A stretch of DNA of 64,000 nucleotides from Puccinellia tenuiflora. Its lineage: Eukaryota > Streptophyta > Magnoliopsida > Poales > Poaceae. The position numbers and the translations under genes are program-made. The first letter of the stretch is position 1. Each line of letters starts with the position of its first letter. The stretch spans positions 1-64,000 of the forward strand of contig QRDG01000137.1 of NCBI GenBank assembly GCA_012064385.1, read 5' to 3'. Shown here in pieces: positions 44,622 to 57,148 of this stretch. Under the pieces are notes generated by a model, which was given only the letters and a program-made list of their open reading frames with translations, had not been told where the DNA came from and did no database searches.

Positions 44622-45212
44622 ATGGTGAGGGCGAAAAGGGGAGCTGGGCGCACTCGTTCTTCTTTAGTGATGGCGGCGACCGTCTCCCGCGGCCGAGGGA
44701 GGGCCACCCCTCGAGGCAGGGCAAGGTGTGGCCGCGGCGGTCGTGGAGCTAGGGGCTCTCCTTCCCCTCCTCCTAGGCGCACGACTCATTCTGGCTTCCC
44801 GTCGTTTGAGTTCGTCGTGGATCTGAATCGCAGGCTCCGCAGCCGGCTCCGCCTGCCGGACTCCTTCGTGGTGGCGGTGGATTCGTATGGCTACATGCCC
44901 ATCGGCTTCTTGCTTCAAGTGGATGGCTGCCCCAATGGCCCCTCCTGGGCCGCGGTGGAGTACACCGTCGACGACTCCATGCTCCTGGGCCAGGGATGGA
45001 AAGCGTTCTCACGCTCCCGCCGCCTGACCCGGGGGCAGTACTTGGCATTCGAGTACGATGGAGACATGACGCTCTCCGTGAAGATCTACCGCGCCGACGG
45101 AGGACGCGTAGAATGCTGCGCGGAGAGCGACAACAGCAGCTGCAGCCGCAGCTCTGATGAGGATGAGGAAGACTCGGCTAGCGTCAAGGTCGAGGAGAGC
45201 TCGTCTTCCTAA
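44622..45212 (+). CDS. B3-like DNA-binding protein, single exon, 196 aa
   Basis: The first ATG (44622) of an uninterrupted frame. The N-terminus is basic with Arg-Gly repeats (GRGRATPRGRARCGRGGRG). Residues about 62-165 resemble a plant B3 domain: FEFVVDLNRRLRSRLRLPDSF, SWAAVEYTV, the hallmark LGQGWKAFSRSRRLTRGQ and YLAFEYDGDMTLSVKIY. The C-terminus is Ser/Asp/Glu-rich. B3 domains bind DNA in plant regulators, so a nuclear role is inferred. A TATA-like TCTATTAAAG lies near 44534. Surrounding sequence is repetitive and an LTR fragment follows, so it could be a gene carried or amplified by a transposon rather than a host gene. No intron is needed. Confidence 0.6.
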   Translation: MVRAKRGAGRTRSSLVMAATVSRGRGRATPRGRARCGRGGRGARGSPSPPPRRTTHSGFPSFEFVVDLNRRLRSRLRLPDSFVVAVDSYGYMPIGFLLQVDGCPNGPSWAAVEYTVDDSMLLGQGWKAFSRSRRLTRGQYLAFEYDGDMTLSVKIYRADGGRVECCAESDNSSCSRSSDEDEEDSASVKVEESSSS

Positions 45213-45934
45213 AGGCGAGGAGCCCTGAGATGGCGGCCCCGAAGATCTCCTTGACCTCCTTCTTGGCAGCCTCGTCGACGTACTTCTGGAAGTAGCGCCT
45301 TCCGTCGTGCGGCGACGCTCCTCGCTCGCCGGGAGCCACCCTTTTCGCTTTTAAAGAGTAGGTCCCTTGTAGTTCTTGAAATGTCAAAGAATTCGCCTTC
45401 TTGTTGTAGCTTGGCCTTCGGGTTGAGATGGTGTAAAAGATAACGGGTTTTTGGCAAAACGCGCTTCCATTACTGTGGTAGCCATTCCGTCGAGGGGTAG
45501 GTGGAGAGTGGGAGGCCTAAAAAAAGGCTCCCCAGCACCCAGCCTCCCCGTCACATCTTCTCGTCTTTCCCTTTTTGCTTCTTCCTCCACCTCTCCGTAG
45601 ATCGCAAAGCAATGTCTGGGGAGGCGGAGGTGTCCTTGTCCGGAACGTCGACGGCGGCGTCTGTCTTCCGGGGTGCGACGGAGGCACCCAATGAAGCTGG
45701 GGCCCGAGTCGCTGAAGACGAAGAGGTGGTGTCCCACCCCGTCGTGGTCCGAGACCTTTCGCGCCTGGCGGTCATCACTAGCCCCGCTGCGTAGGCGGAA
45801 GCCCGCGCTCGAGACACCCGGAGGGCGCACCTGATGTCGACCTTGAAAGAGAGGACCGTTGGGATCCCAGGGCTGTCCCCACTCCGGGCCGAGCTCGAAG
45901 CCTTAGATCAGGTGAGCACCCTGATCTTCTTGAC
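45213..45934 (+). other. GC-rich intergenic stretch with a decayed short frame
   Basis: A frame at 45612-45794 (MSGEAEVSLSGTSTAASVFR) stops at TAG and then continues in phase (AEARARDTRRAHLMSTLKER) toward 45910, where GGTGAGC looks like a splice donor. It may be a pseudogene or a transposon gene fragment; not identified. Confidence 0.35.
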
Positions 45935-46594
45935 TTTTACCCAAGTTCAGGCCATCCGGAGATGAAAGCCCTACGTCCTACTTTTCTGATCTGGTATTAA
46001 TTTGTTGGGTGGATCTGAGTACATGGTGGACATTCTCTCCTTCCCCGGCTGGCTCTCCTTCCCGGGGACTACGCTCTCACTCTCCTTTCTTCTTTTTTCT
46101 ATCTCTACTCTTCTTCTCTGGTTGTCTTCTCAGTTCTGCTGAGCTCTCTCTCCTTCTCTCTTTTCTCCTTCCCTTTCGTTCTTTCCGCACCAAAGCCCTC
46201 TTTTATACCGCTGGTGGTTCCTTCAGTCTTCACGCTTGCATGGATGACACCTTGCGGTGGCGGCGCCACCTCATGGGACGGGTGTCGACGGTGAGGGTCG
46301 GTCGGATGCCAGCTTGCCTCCATGTTCTCCACGCAGCACGCCAACTCTTAGCGACAAGCAGGCTCAACGTCTTGTCCCGCCCTGCCACGCCGACCAACTT
46401 ACCGGCCCGGACTGGCGCGCCGGAGGGAATTCTTGCCAAGTGTCGGCTTGATGTCTGCCTCATTCTCCCCGGGCATAAACCCCGGGGAGAGATGCTTCTT
46501 TACTCCCCGGAGGATACACGGGGAAGACGGCTGATTTTGCAAGGCGGCCCACGCAGTCTTCAATTGTGACACCCCGGTGGGCAGGGTGTCGACA
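45935..46594 (-). repeat. LTR fragment related to the LTRs of C and L
   Basis: It shares TTTACCCAAGTTCAGGCC.TCCGGAG with those LTRs in the same orientation and has a minus-strand TATA (GGTATAAAAGAGG, about 46196-46208). It begins TGTCGACACCC at 46594 on the minus strand and lacks the other end. Confidence 0.55.
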
Positions 46595-46979
46595 TTCATA
46601 ATGTTTTACTATTTTTTTTCGAAAATAACAGGTGCATGTGAGCTCGGGTGTAGGAGTGAATTTCTCATTCTTTTCTTATCTATTCCATTATCATTTAGAG
46701 AATACGAAAACACATACCATACAACGGATCAATCCCTTAATTTATCTCTAAACATGGAGTTTTTGTAATCAGTATTTTGAAGTTCCATGCTAAAAATTGT
46801 GTAGAATCCATTCCATCACCGGTCAACCCTTACAATGTCTCTCGCAGTAGTAAAATTCAAATCAAATCCACAAAATTCAGATCTCCCAGGCAAAGTAGTC
46901 AGATCCCGATTATGACGCAGTTAATTTCGCTCCGTAAAAGCCAGCACGCCACATTATTACGCAAGTAATCATCAAATCA

Positions 46980-48214
46980 CTGAAATCTTGTTTTTCTTTG
47001 GTTCGTTGGGACCTACCTCCTCCTAGTGTGCCTTTTCTTCTTGGCAACTGCACTACACACAGCGGCAAGCATCCACAGGGAGAAAAAGAGACAAGGGAAG
47101 AGAGACAAGAATGGGGTAAGATCAGACGGAGGGAGAAAGGAGGCATCTGCCAGCGGTGTGCTCAGTTATCGCTGCTCCCTCTGAGAGAATCGAGTGAACT
47201 CCACCTGGTAAGCTTCTTCCTCCCCTATGTAGTTCTTCTCTGCCGCAAGATTGGATCTTTGATTCTCTCCAATTCCACGATCATTACCCAGTGATTGCTT
47301 TCGTTATCTGTGGTTTATTACTTTGTACGCTTCGCGGATCCATCTTCTGTGCTGCCTTCGATGCTCTGTGACTCGTCTTTGCTGGGAATTGGACTAGCGG
47401 AATTCATGGTGTTGACGGGCGGTTGGTGGTTTCTTGGTTGGTAGGGTGATGAACAGTTGTTGTAATGGCAACCGTCGCCGTTGTGGATCACGTGATTTAT
47501 TCTTGATGATAGTTTGGATTGTTTGTTTCATGTGAGATCTGCCTGCAGAGGTAGCAAAGCTGTGTTCTGCTGATAAAGCATCGGGGTTGTTTGTTCTGTG
47601 CTAAAATTTGCTCTTAGGTTGATTTGTTTTTATTACACTGTTTCTTCCCCATTTGGGGATTCCTGATGAGATTGCTTTTGATTATACTGAAATGTTCAGT
47701 TTGAAAAACAAAATGTTTTTCTTCTTATCGAATGGCAAGGTCATTGGCTGCTCTGTGTATGCACAATTCTTTCCCCTCATCCAATTACTCTTTTTTTGCG
47801 GGTCTCATCCAAATACTAAACACGTTTTTTTTTGTTCAATTCCAGTTTTAGCGTGGTCAGAACTACCCATTTATCTTCCTGTCCTTTCAGTTAACGGAAG
47901 ACCGTACACCTGTAAGTATTACTAACACTGTTAAACATCGCTTGGAGCTGTATAATTTTGTTGCTCATTTCTGTATGTAGCATGTTTAGTTTAACTGATT
48001 TGTGCCATTCATGTTCCCAATTACCCAGGTAAAAACAGCTAGCAATTGCACCGGAAGTTCCTCACTCCTTTCCAGATGCATCAGATACTCTCTTTGCTGT
48101 CCCATCCAGAGTAGTGGAGAAATTGAGCCAATTCATACTGTAATATATTGCATTGCACTGAGAAAGTGAGATATTACATATTTGTCGTGTGATCCACCTT
48201 GCTTCTCCGCATCA
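46980..48214 (+). other. Probable promoter, 5' UTR and 5' UTR intron of the NET1-like gene
   Basis: CT-rich, transcribed-looking sequence (about 46990-47210) ends in CACCTG|GTAAGC, a good splice donor. A likely acceptor TTTCCAG at 48070-48076 begins a second leader exon leading to the ATG at 48215. Between them is a T-rich intron of about 860 bases without a gene. Transcript ends cannot be fixed from sequence alone. Confidence 0.5.
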
Positions 48215-51200
48215 ATGGCGGCCTCGACTGGTCATGACTCAAGACAGTATTCATGGTTGTGGGTTAGCCATATCAGCCCCAAGAACTCCAAATGGCTCCA
48301 AGAAAATCTCAGTGGTGGGCCTTTTTCTCTGTTTAGCTCATGTCTATACATTCCTATGTGCCCTATCATGAATTTATCTTGATTTCTTTGCTTATTTGCT
48401 GATCAAATAACAATGTGATGCTATTATCTTCATACACAGTATCGCATTACAGTTTCAACTCTCAAGGTGTGCAGTGTGCACGTCTGTAAACTTAAGTAAA
48501 ATCATTTCAGTGTTAATATTTGTTTATTTTGTAAAATACCATCTAGATCTCTAGCCGCCATAAGGCACATGACGCCTCTAGTAGCGTTTTGATTCCTCTC
48601 AAAGTTTGCGTTCATGAACCTGAATGATCTTCTATGATCGTGTGACTTGTGTCATCTTATTTGTTCCTAAAAGTTAGTGAATGCTAGGTTTTGAACTATA
48701 CATATACGCCTAGGAATTCTGCTTTAATGTGGAACTGTTTTCCTGGAAGGCTACTTCGTGATATGATGTCTTTTGTGGAGAAATTTAATCTCCTTCACCA
48801 ATTGAATTGCATCAAACAAGTTTAGGATGATATAATTTTGATAGTTTCACAGCTAAAGTCATGTTCAGTAACTACATTTTCACTTGTCATTTGGCAAAGC
48901 CATTGTTGGTCTATATCTGTATATGTACCCTGTGGATAATTCATAATTTAAATGTGAAAAACGTATTGCAGAGAAAGAAATACACTCCTGTTTGTATTTA
49001 TTACTGCGGTTCATAAACTAAAGGAATCCCATTTTGTGCAACAGACATGGACATGAAGGTTAAAGCCATGATCAAGCTTATCAATGAAGATGCCGATTCT
49101 TTTGCACGGAGAGCAGAGATGTACTACAAGAAGCGCCCAGAGTTAATGAAACAGGTAGAAGAGTTTTATCGAGCATACCGTGCATTAGCAGAAAGGTATG
49201 ACCAGGCGACCGGGGCACTTAGACAGGCTCACAGAACGATTTCTGAAGTATTCCCAAATCAGATGCCGTCAATGGATGAATCGCCCTCTTCATCTGGCCA
49301 AGAAGCGGACCCGCATACTCCAGGGATGTCTACATTCTCCCGTACACAATTTGAAACAGATGCTCACACTTCCAAGAGGAATGGTTCACACCCTCAGGAA
49401 ACCAGTGCGTTGTCAAACCGAAGAAGTCTAAAGCAGTCGAATGATTTGTCACCAAGTGGTGAAAATGCTACTCGTGCTGTTTTTGATGGAAACGCGCGGA
49501 AAGGCCTTAGTTTTGAAAGTCCAGAAGTTAAAGGGAGAGAAGATATCTGCAATGGAATGGTAAATATGCAACAGGAGATTTCAAGGTTATTAGCCGAGAA
49601 CCAGAATCTGAGACAACAGATGTTGTCAGAATCTGAGCGAGCAAAGAAAGCTGAAAGTGAGATCCAAAATCAGAAGGATACCGTCTTTCAATTGAATTCT
49701 GAGAAAGATACATCTCTTCTGCAATATGATCAGTCCACTGAGCGTTTGTCTACTTTGGAGTCTGAGCTCTCTAAGGCACAGACTGACCTCAAGAAGCTAA
49801 CTGATGAAATGGCTTTAGAAGTACAAAAGGTAAACAGTGCGGAATCACGCAATAGGGTGATACAGTCTGAGCTCGAGGCTTTGGATCAAAACGCGAAGAT
49901 ACAGCAACAAGAGCTTGAACAAAAACTTGAGGAATTGGAAAATCTCCACTTTAGCTTCCAGGAGGAACATAAAAAGCGCATGCATGCTGAAAGTGTTCTT
50001 CTTTCCGAGGAAAAGGAGCATGCTCAATCTCAGGAAGAAGTTCAAAGGTTGACTATAGAGATCAAGATGGCAAATGAAAAGTTTGATGAGCTCATGCAGA
50101 GCAAGATGGACCTGGAGAGTGCTGTTTGTGAACTGAAGAAGGAAGTCGAGAGCCTTACTAAACAAAATCACTCTTCCGACCTGCTCAAACAAAAACTCCG
50201 TGATGAGATAAACTCGCATAGGGATTCAAAGAGTGAGCTTCAAAATGTATTAGAAATTCTTAGGGGCACCATTTCACAACTAAGCACTGAGAAGGATGGA
50301 GCTCTACTTCATCTCCAGCAGTCCATTGAAAGGGTTTCTTTGCTGGAATCTCATCTCTTGAATATGCAGTCAGAACTGGAGGTTAATGAAAATAAGGTGG
50401 ATATGCTGACGCAAGATCTGGAACAGAGGAAAGAGGAAATTCAAAGCGTTCATGTCCAGCTGCAAGATGAAAGCCATAGGCGTACACAAACTGAAGCAGC
50501 TCTTCTCACATCAGATAGTCTGCACTCCAAGTTAGAGGAAGAAGTGAAAAGGCTGACACAAGATCTTGACACGTCAATGAAGAAGCTGAGTGAGTTGGAA
50601 AGTGACAAGTTAAATCTGGAGAATACATCAAGAGAATTAAAGAATGCCATTTCAGATGTGAACTCTGAGAGGGATGCAACACTCCTTCAACAACAGCGGT
50701 CTCTGGAGAAACTTTCTGATTTGGAGTTACAACTGTCAAAGGCGCAGTTGAAACTGGAGAAGTCTGAACAGAAAAGGCATGTACTGGAGCAAGAAATGGC
50801 ACAGATGAGTGAAAGTGCCGACAGTCTGGAGATGAGTTTGAAAGAAGAAACTGCAAAGAGGGTGCAAGCTGAAACGTCTTTCATGTCCATGGAGAACATG
50901 TATTCTCAGTCTCAGGAAGAAGTGAGTAAGCTGCATCGAGAGATTGAGAAGCTGAATGGCAAATCAAATGAGTTGGAGAACTTGTCATCTGAACTCAAGA
51001 ATACCGTCTTACTTCTAAACAGTGAAAAAGATGCTATCCTTGTTAAGAACCAGGAGTCCTCAATGAGAGTATCCAATCTGGAATCTGAACTCTCGAAATT
51101 GCAAGCTGAATTGGATAAGGTTGAAGGAAGAGTACAGGTGCTGGAGCAAGAACTTAAGCATAAGCAAGAAGAAGTTTATAGCCTACAAACCAGCCTAGAA

Positions 51201-54200
51201 GATAAAACCCAGGAGTGCATTGAAGGTGAAGCAGCTCTTCTCTCAGTGACAGGTCTTCATTCTGAATCTCGGGATGAAGTGAACAGGTTGGCCATGGAGA
51301 TGGAGAAGCTGAGTGGGAAATTAAGTGAGGTAGAGAACAATAAGATGGACCTTGAGAACATTGTAAACAAGCATGCAGAGGACATCCATATCCTCCGTGA
51401 ACAGAATCTTTCTGCTGAGCTTACAATAAAAGACCTGCATTGCGAATTGCATGCACTGAAGGACTTGAATATGAAACTCGAGGCTGCAATGAGGTCACAT
51501 ATAGGTGAAAAGGAGGCAGTTCAGAGAGACTTTGTCCGTCAAAGAGAAGAGAAAGAAAATCTAGAGGGGACACAACATGCTCTGGCTGTTGAGATGGACG
51601 CTCTAAAAGGTAGCGCTGCAGCAAACCGGAAGCTAATAGAGGATGTGCAGATTGCAAACTTAAAACTGAAGGAGGTGTGTGCAAAGAATTTGATTGAGAA
51701 GGCACTCTTGGAGAACTCAATTTCAGATGCAAATGCTGAAATTGAAAGTCTGGGGGAGAAGATAAAAGCATTAGAGTCTTCAGAAAGCTCTTTGAAGGGC
51801 GAGGTTTCCTCCAGTGTTTCTGAAAAGGCTGTTCTTGTAGCAGAGCTAGATGCCCTCGGTAAAAGTTTTTCTGACATTTCGGAGAAGAACTCTGTATTAG
51901 AGATGTCATTATCTGATATGAAAGCTGAGCTTGAAGACTTAAGACTAAAACTGAAAGATTCTGAAGAAATCCGCCAGGCTCAGCTTGCAGATAACTTGGC
52001 TCTTTCTGCAGAAAAAAAGAACTTGGTTTGTCAGGTAATTTTTTGTAACAAATCCACAAAGTCAAGTTATTGTGTAGCAGAAATTGATATCTCCCTTAAA
52101 ATAAAGAAAGAAATTGATATCGTTGAATATCCGATGTAGTCTTGATATGTTATTATCTCATATTCTTTTATCAAAATTATATCCTTGTTTGTATCTAATA
52201 TAGAGTGCATTTACCTTTCAGTTAGAGAACATTACAGTGGTTACTAAAGCCCTGGAAGGTAAGCAAGCAGATCTGGAAGAGGAGCACACTTCTTTATCAA
52301 GAGAGAAGGATCTTGTATATGATCAAGTCAGGAAACTGAAGGGTCTGTTGAGAACAATTAACAAAGAGTATGAAGATTCCATGAAGTCACATGAAATGCA
52401 TGCGGGCAGCCTAGAGGAGCAGATTTATTCTCTGCAAGAGAAAATGCATGATATGGATCGGTTGCTTGAAGAGCAAGAACAAAAAAACATGAGAGCTTCT
52501 ATCAGTGTAGTTGTCTTGGGGGGCAGCTTAGTTGATGTGAAAGACAAGAATGTGGCTCTTTTAGAAAAATGTCAAAAGTATGCGGTGGAAAATCATGCTG
52601 CAGAGATTTTAATATCACAGCTGGACGATCAAGCGAGATATCACGAGGCAGAAAGTAAAACACTGCTAAAGCATAATGGAAAACTAAGAGAAGGGATTTT
52701 ACAGAACATGAAGGTCCTTAACATCAACAGGGATGTAGGACCTGCTGGGATAGCTCACGACGAAATTATTTTACAAACTGTTTCAGATGAAACCTCCAAT
52801 ATTGTCGAACTTAAAGAGGAAAGTGAAGATATTAATACTCTCATGCACACCGAGCTCTTGGTCCTGGCGACTGTCATGTTGCAAGTAGGAATGGAGTTCA
52901 GAGATCTCCACTTGCAGAAGTCTGCCCTTGCGAAAGAGGTAGAGAATGAGGCAACGGAAATAAAAAATTTGCAAAATGAAAATCTCCGGCTTCTGGAATG
53001 CAATGGACAGCTGCGGCAAGAGCTGCAGAAAAACAGTGAAATGGATAATGTGAAGAAGACTGAAGCATTGGTTTTATATGATAAGCTATCTTGTATGACA
53101 GAGTCCTACCAGACTTTGAAAGATGAAATTACTGACATAACTGAGAAAAATGAGTCCTTATCTAAGGAACACCAGTCTTTGATGGAGAGGTACAAGGCAT
53201 TGGAGGATGAGAACGATACTGTTCTAGCAGAATGCACGATGCTTGAGCACTTGTGTTTGTTCTTGAGAGGCCATAATAATGAGGTAGCATCTGCATTAGT
53301 ATCTCTTACTGATGAGATGGCATTTCTTAGTTTAGGTAAGGGCGAACTTGATAGTGAAGTCAAAGTGCTGAGCGCAAGAGCTATGGTGCTTGAATCGGAA
53401 AACGATAACCTCAAGAAGTACTTAGACTATTTGATAGAAGTTCTCAGGACTCGGCTTGTCCTTCTGGAGTTTGAATTGAACACCGGGAAAAGTGTTCGCC
53501 AGGAGTTGGCCATTGAACTTGAAAGTTGCATGGCGCAGCTGTTGAAGAAGGATGGTGAGATACTGGAAACCGAGAATGTTGTCGGGGCCCTTCACTTCGC
53601 TATTGAAGGTGCTAAAGTGGTGAAAGGAGAACTTGAGAAGAAAATCATGATGCTGACTGAAGAGGGCACTGCCAAAGATGATGAAATTTTCGTACTTCGC
53701 CAAGCAAATGAAACCCTACAAGTGGATGCTTGCATTCTAAAACAGAAGGAGGAGAATTTGTGTTCTGCACATGAGCTAATGTCAAAAGAGTTTGAGCAAC
53801 ATGAAAGAGAGTCTACTCTGCTTGTGGGTGACGCAATAACCTCTTCTGTGAATGCTGCAGTCTACGAAGAAAAGGCACTCAAGTTTATGATGGAAGCCAA
53901 AGCTATTGAGATCAGTACAAAATCCCAAATGGAGTTGATACTGAATAAAATGTCCTCACAAGATGCCCATATGGAGGCTCTGCAGAAAAATGTATATCAC
54001 ATGCAGGAAGAAAATGCGGAAGTTAGAACAAAACGGATGGAGGCGAAGGAATTATATTCTGAGAATGAGAAGCAAAAGGATGGTGAGGGGTCCAAAGGGA
54101 AGCAGGTCCAGATGATGAAGGATATTGAACTTGATCAAATATCTACCTATCCACCAATTGGTAACGTTGCAAATGTGGAGCTTGATGATGAGATGCTTCA

Positions 54201-54906
54201 GCTGTGGGAGGCTGCAGAGAGGACCTGCAAGAACCAAACAGCCAAGTCCTCGTCATCCGAGCACGACATACAGGCGGTTGAGGAGGTGAAAAGCGAGTAC
54301 CCATCCTCAGAGCTAGTAAGGGGAAGAGACCTCACAACCAATAAGCTTGAGATGTCTTCCTCATCTTTAGTGGAGCCTGAGATATGGGGAAAGAATGTTG
54401 TTGACAGACTCACTTCTGATGCTCAGAGACTGCTGAGCATCCAAGAGAGCATCGAGGAAGTGAAGCGGAAGATGGGTGACCTGCCGAAGGGCAGGTCCCA
54501 CATGAATTCGGAATATGACGGCATCAGCACTCAGCTGGATGAGACCGAGAGATTCGTCTCGGAACAGATCAATCTCAATAGCAAATTGACAAAGAAGGCC
54601 GAGAATTACCCTGCACTGTCGGACAGCATGAACGCTGAGCGGGAAGGTTTACCCAGCAGGAGGAAGATCTCGGAGCAGGTGCAGAAAGGGTCAGATAACG
54701 TGGGGAGGCTGGAACTGGAGCTTCAGAAGATACAGTATGTCTTGCTGAAGCTCGAGGAAGAGCACGAGTACAGAAGGCTTAAGGTCTCCGACAAGCGCAC
54801 TCGGGTGCTCCTGAGGGATTATTTGTATGGGAGGAAGGACCACCGTGGCAAGAAGAAGGCACCCTTCTGTGGCTGTGTGCCTTCTAAATCGAGAACAGAA
54901 CCCTAG
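48215..54906 (+). CDS. NET1: NETWORKED1-like actin-binding coiled-coil protein, 1,924 aa, three coding exons
   Basis: Coding exons are 48215-48314, 49045-52034 and 52222-54906; introns start GTGGGC and GTAATT and end AACAG and TTCAG, and phases agree. NETWORKED proteins bind F-actin through an N-terminal NAB domain and link it to plasma membrane, plasmodesmata or tonoplast; NET1 members act at the plasma membrane and plasmodesmata. Residues 1 to ~95 are the NAB domain (HISPKNSKWLQENL, KVKAMIKLINEDADSFARRA, YYKKRPELM, FYRAYRALAERYD). Almost all the rest is coiled coil. Residues about 246-813 contain four tandem repeats of roughly 120-195 residues, each with an LNSEKD-like start, an LESELSKAQ-like segment and a QSQEEV-like segment. 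The C-terminus has the family-type LLRDYLYG and KKKAPFCGC. The length suits NET1 members. The usually invariant NAB start has two substitutions (YSWLWVSH). No stop or shift was found; it appears functional and is the only clear host gene here. Confidence 0.92.
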
Positions 54907-55388
54907 CCATTTTGTTACCTGGCGGCTAGAAATAAGAAGTGTTTTATAAAGAGAAAATGATACTTGTAGGAGTGCCCCCTTTGTAAGTGAGCTAGCATGT
55001 TAGCATTCAGTATTAAGCTTATGTATCTATTTTTATCTCCGGCTTTTCCTGTTAAAATATGTTAAGCCTAGCCACCAGTCAAGGTGTTCCTTTTTCCTCC
55101 TATGCGTCATTTTGCTGGCTAGAAAAGTAAATAACGTGTTCATGTCAGTCCAATAGGTATTTGCGATTTCCTGTGCGTAGCCTTATGTAATGCTTAGCCA
55201 CAAGTTGTGGTCTCATATTTCAGCATCTGGGCAAGAATACTAGTACCACTTTCAATGAAAGCTGTAATTTCTCATTTTGTTCATACTCTATTTTTAATAC
55301 ATTACCAGCACCTGGTTTTGTTCATAATATTTTTTAATGGAATTAGCTACACTGTATTTAGTGATAGGTACCGAACGTTTTCATTAAT
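54907..55388 (+). other. 3' flank of the NET1-like gene
   Basis: Contains the 3' UTR; AT-rich sequence with several AATAAG/ATAAAG-type signals near 54935-54950. No other gene is seen. Confidence 0.5.
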
Positions 55389-57148
55389 ATGGATGCATTC
55401 ACTAGATGACAAAAAGTTGATGTCATACTAGATTCTTCTTATTTCGAATATTCAAAATGTTTTATAGGTCAAACCACTAGTCCGATCTAAAAACCGTTTT
55501 CACCGTTAAAAACAGCGCATCGAGATCTTCGAAATTAGATCCCATGTTGGTATGTTTTGACGACTTTTTTAGGACCAAAAGTTACCACGTCGCTATAGAG
55601 AAGTTACCAGGTGTGTGGTACAAAACTTTCATGTGTAAGTTTCCGGACACAAAAACGGTTCTCTCAACCTTCTCCTCACATGTACATGTATGCATTCAGT
55701 AGAGGACAAAAGTTGTACGTTGGCATCCTAAGATTCTTCCCATTTCAAAAATTCAAAATGTTTTGTAGCTCAAATCACTGGCTCGATCTAAAATCCGTTT
55801 TCACCATTGAAATCAGCGCGACGAGATCTTCGAAACTAGATCGCATGTTGGTATGTCTTGACGAGTTTTTTAGAGACGAAAAGTTACCAGGCCACTATAG
55901 AAAAGTTACCAGGTCTATGGTACGTATCATGGTGTTTACACGTAAGTTACTGGACATAAAAACGGTTCTCTCACCATTCTTTTTTTTGAAAGGTAAAATC
56001 TTATATTCATACTGATAAGGAAACATTACATGACCAAATATAAGCACCTAAGAAGCAGAGAGGATACAGAGAGCAGCACTGCTGCAACACTCCATCTTCA
56101 ACCTCGAGGACACCGAGCACGCCAGACCTCCACCATCGCAGACGACGCAGGAACCAGCCGCCGGCATCACACACCACGGGAATGGAAGAACTTCTAGCCC
56201 AAAGGCGTTGACGAGCCGCAGTATCCACCAGCTCCGACGAGCTGGATCTGAAATCGAAGAAGGACCATCGGCCGGGGAGCTCCCCCAAGCTCCTGCCGCC
56301 CCAGACCTGGGGCCAGCGCCACACCACCTCACCGGAGGTGGCCAGATCTTCAACCTGCAAACCACGAACTCCCGCAGCAGCAGCCTCCAAACCCCTCCAC
56401 AGACCACCACCACACCAAGTCTTCTGTACAAGCGCCAAGAACCACCCGCAGCAGCAACCGCCAGCAGCTCGGCCGCACCCCCAGCACCCCCATGGTGAAG
56501 TCAGAAGCAACCTCACCATGACGAAGAAGAGGTCGAGGGACAAAAGCTCCACCGGTCAGTCGTTGCCTTCGCCACGAGGACCGAACCAGGAGCACCACCG
56601 CCCACCAGATCGACGGATCTGGGAGCACGCAGACGAGGACCAAACGCCACCGGCTTGCCGACGCTACTCCGAAGACCACCGCCGATGTGGAAGAAGCCGA
56701 GGACGAACAAAACGCGCCATCGCCGCCGACAGCCCCCACCCCACCGACGCTGCCACGCAAACCACTACCCACACCCTATATACACGCCATAAGCACAAAT
56801 CCGGGTTTCCCCCACTCTCCCGCCGCCGAAGCAGCCGCCGGAGAGGGAGGGAAACCACGGTCTGGCCGCCGGCGGACCGAGGAACTTGGGTTGCCCCTGT
56901 TTCGCCTCCCAGAGCACTGTAGCGCGAGGAGGGGAAAGTTGGGACAGACACGGAGCACACACTCTCACCATTCTCCTCACATGCACATGCATGCATTCGG
57001 TAGAGGACAAAAGCTAATATCATCGTAAAAATCTTTCCGTTTCAAAAATTTGAAATGTTTTGTAGCTCAAACCACTAGCCCGATCCAAAATCCGTTTTCA
57101 CCATTAAAACCAGCAGTGCGATATCTTCGAAATTAGATCCATATTGGT
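55389..57148 (+). repeat. 304-bp tandem repeat, about 2.6 copies, split by a retroposon
   Basis: Landmarks such as GATCTTCGAAA.TAGATC recur at about 55522, 55826 and 57122; after removing the 994-bp insertion and duplication the spacing is about 304 and 303. Units contain CCGTTTTCACC, AAAGTTACCA and GGTTCTCTCA. The last copy ends where element F begins. Origin unknown. Confidence 0.85.
55981..56961 (-). mobile_element. Non-LTR-type retroposon, 981 bp, with 13-bp target duplication
   Basis: The exact duplication CTCTCACCATTCT lies at 55968-55980 and 56962-56974. The left end is a T run, a poly(A) tail on the minus strand after GATTTTACCTTTC. The body is GC-rich and lacks RT motifs; several overlapping frames exist but none is recognised. 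It is a 5'-truncated LINE or a non-autonomous relative. Confidence 0.82.

Noticed and set aside
44378..44782. Minus-strand frame opposite the B3-like gene, and similar shadows at 45384-45830
   Set aside because: These are GC-driven antisense shadows with no domain, and the plus-strand frame explains the region better.
47653..47925. 90-codon frame upstream of the NET1-like start
   Set aside because: It falls in the predicted 5' UTR intron and has no recognisable domain.
49528..54413. Antisense frames within the NET1-like exons
   Set aside because: They mirror codon bias of the coiled-coil coding strand (runs of Glu and Lys codons read backward as Phe, Leu and Ser).
56007..56922. Frames in the small retroposon considered as a LINE protein
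   Set aside because: No reverse transcriptase or nuclease motif was seen in any frame; composition alone explains the open frames.
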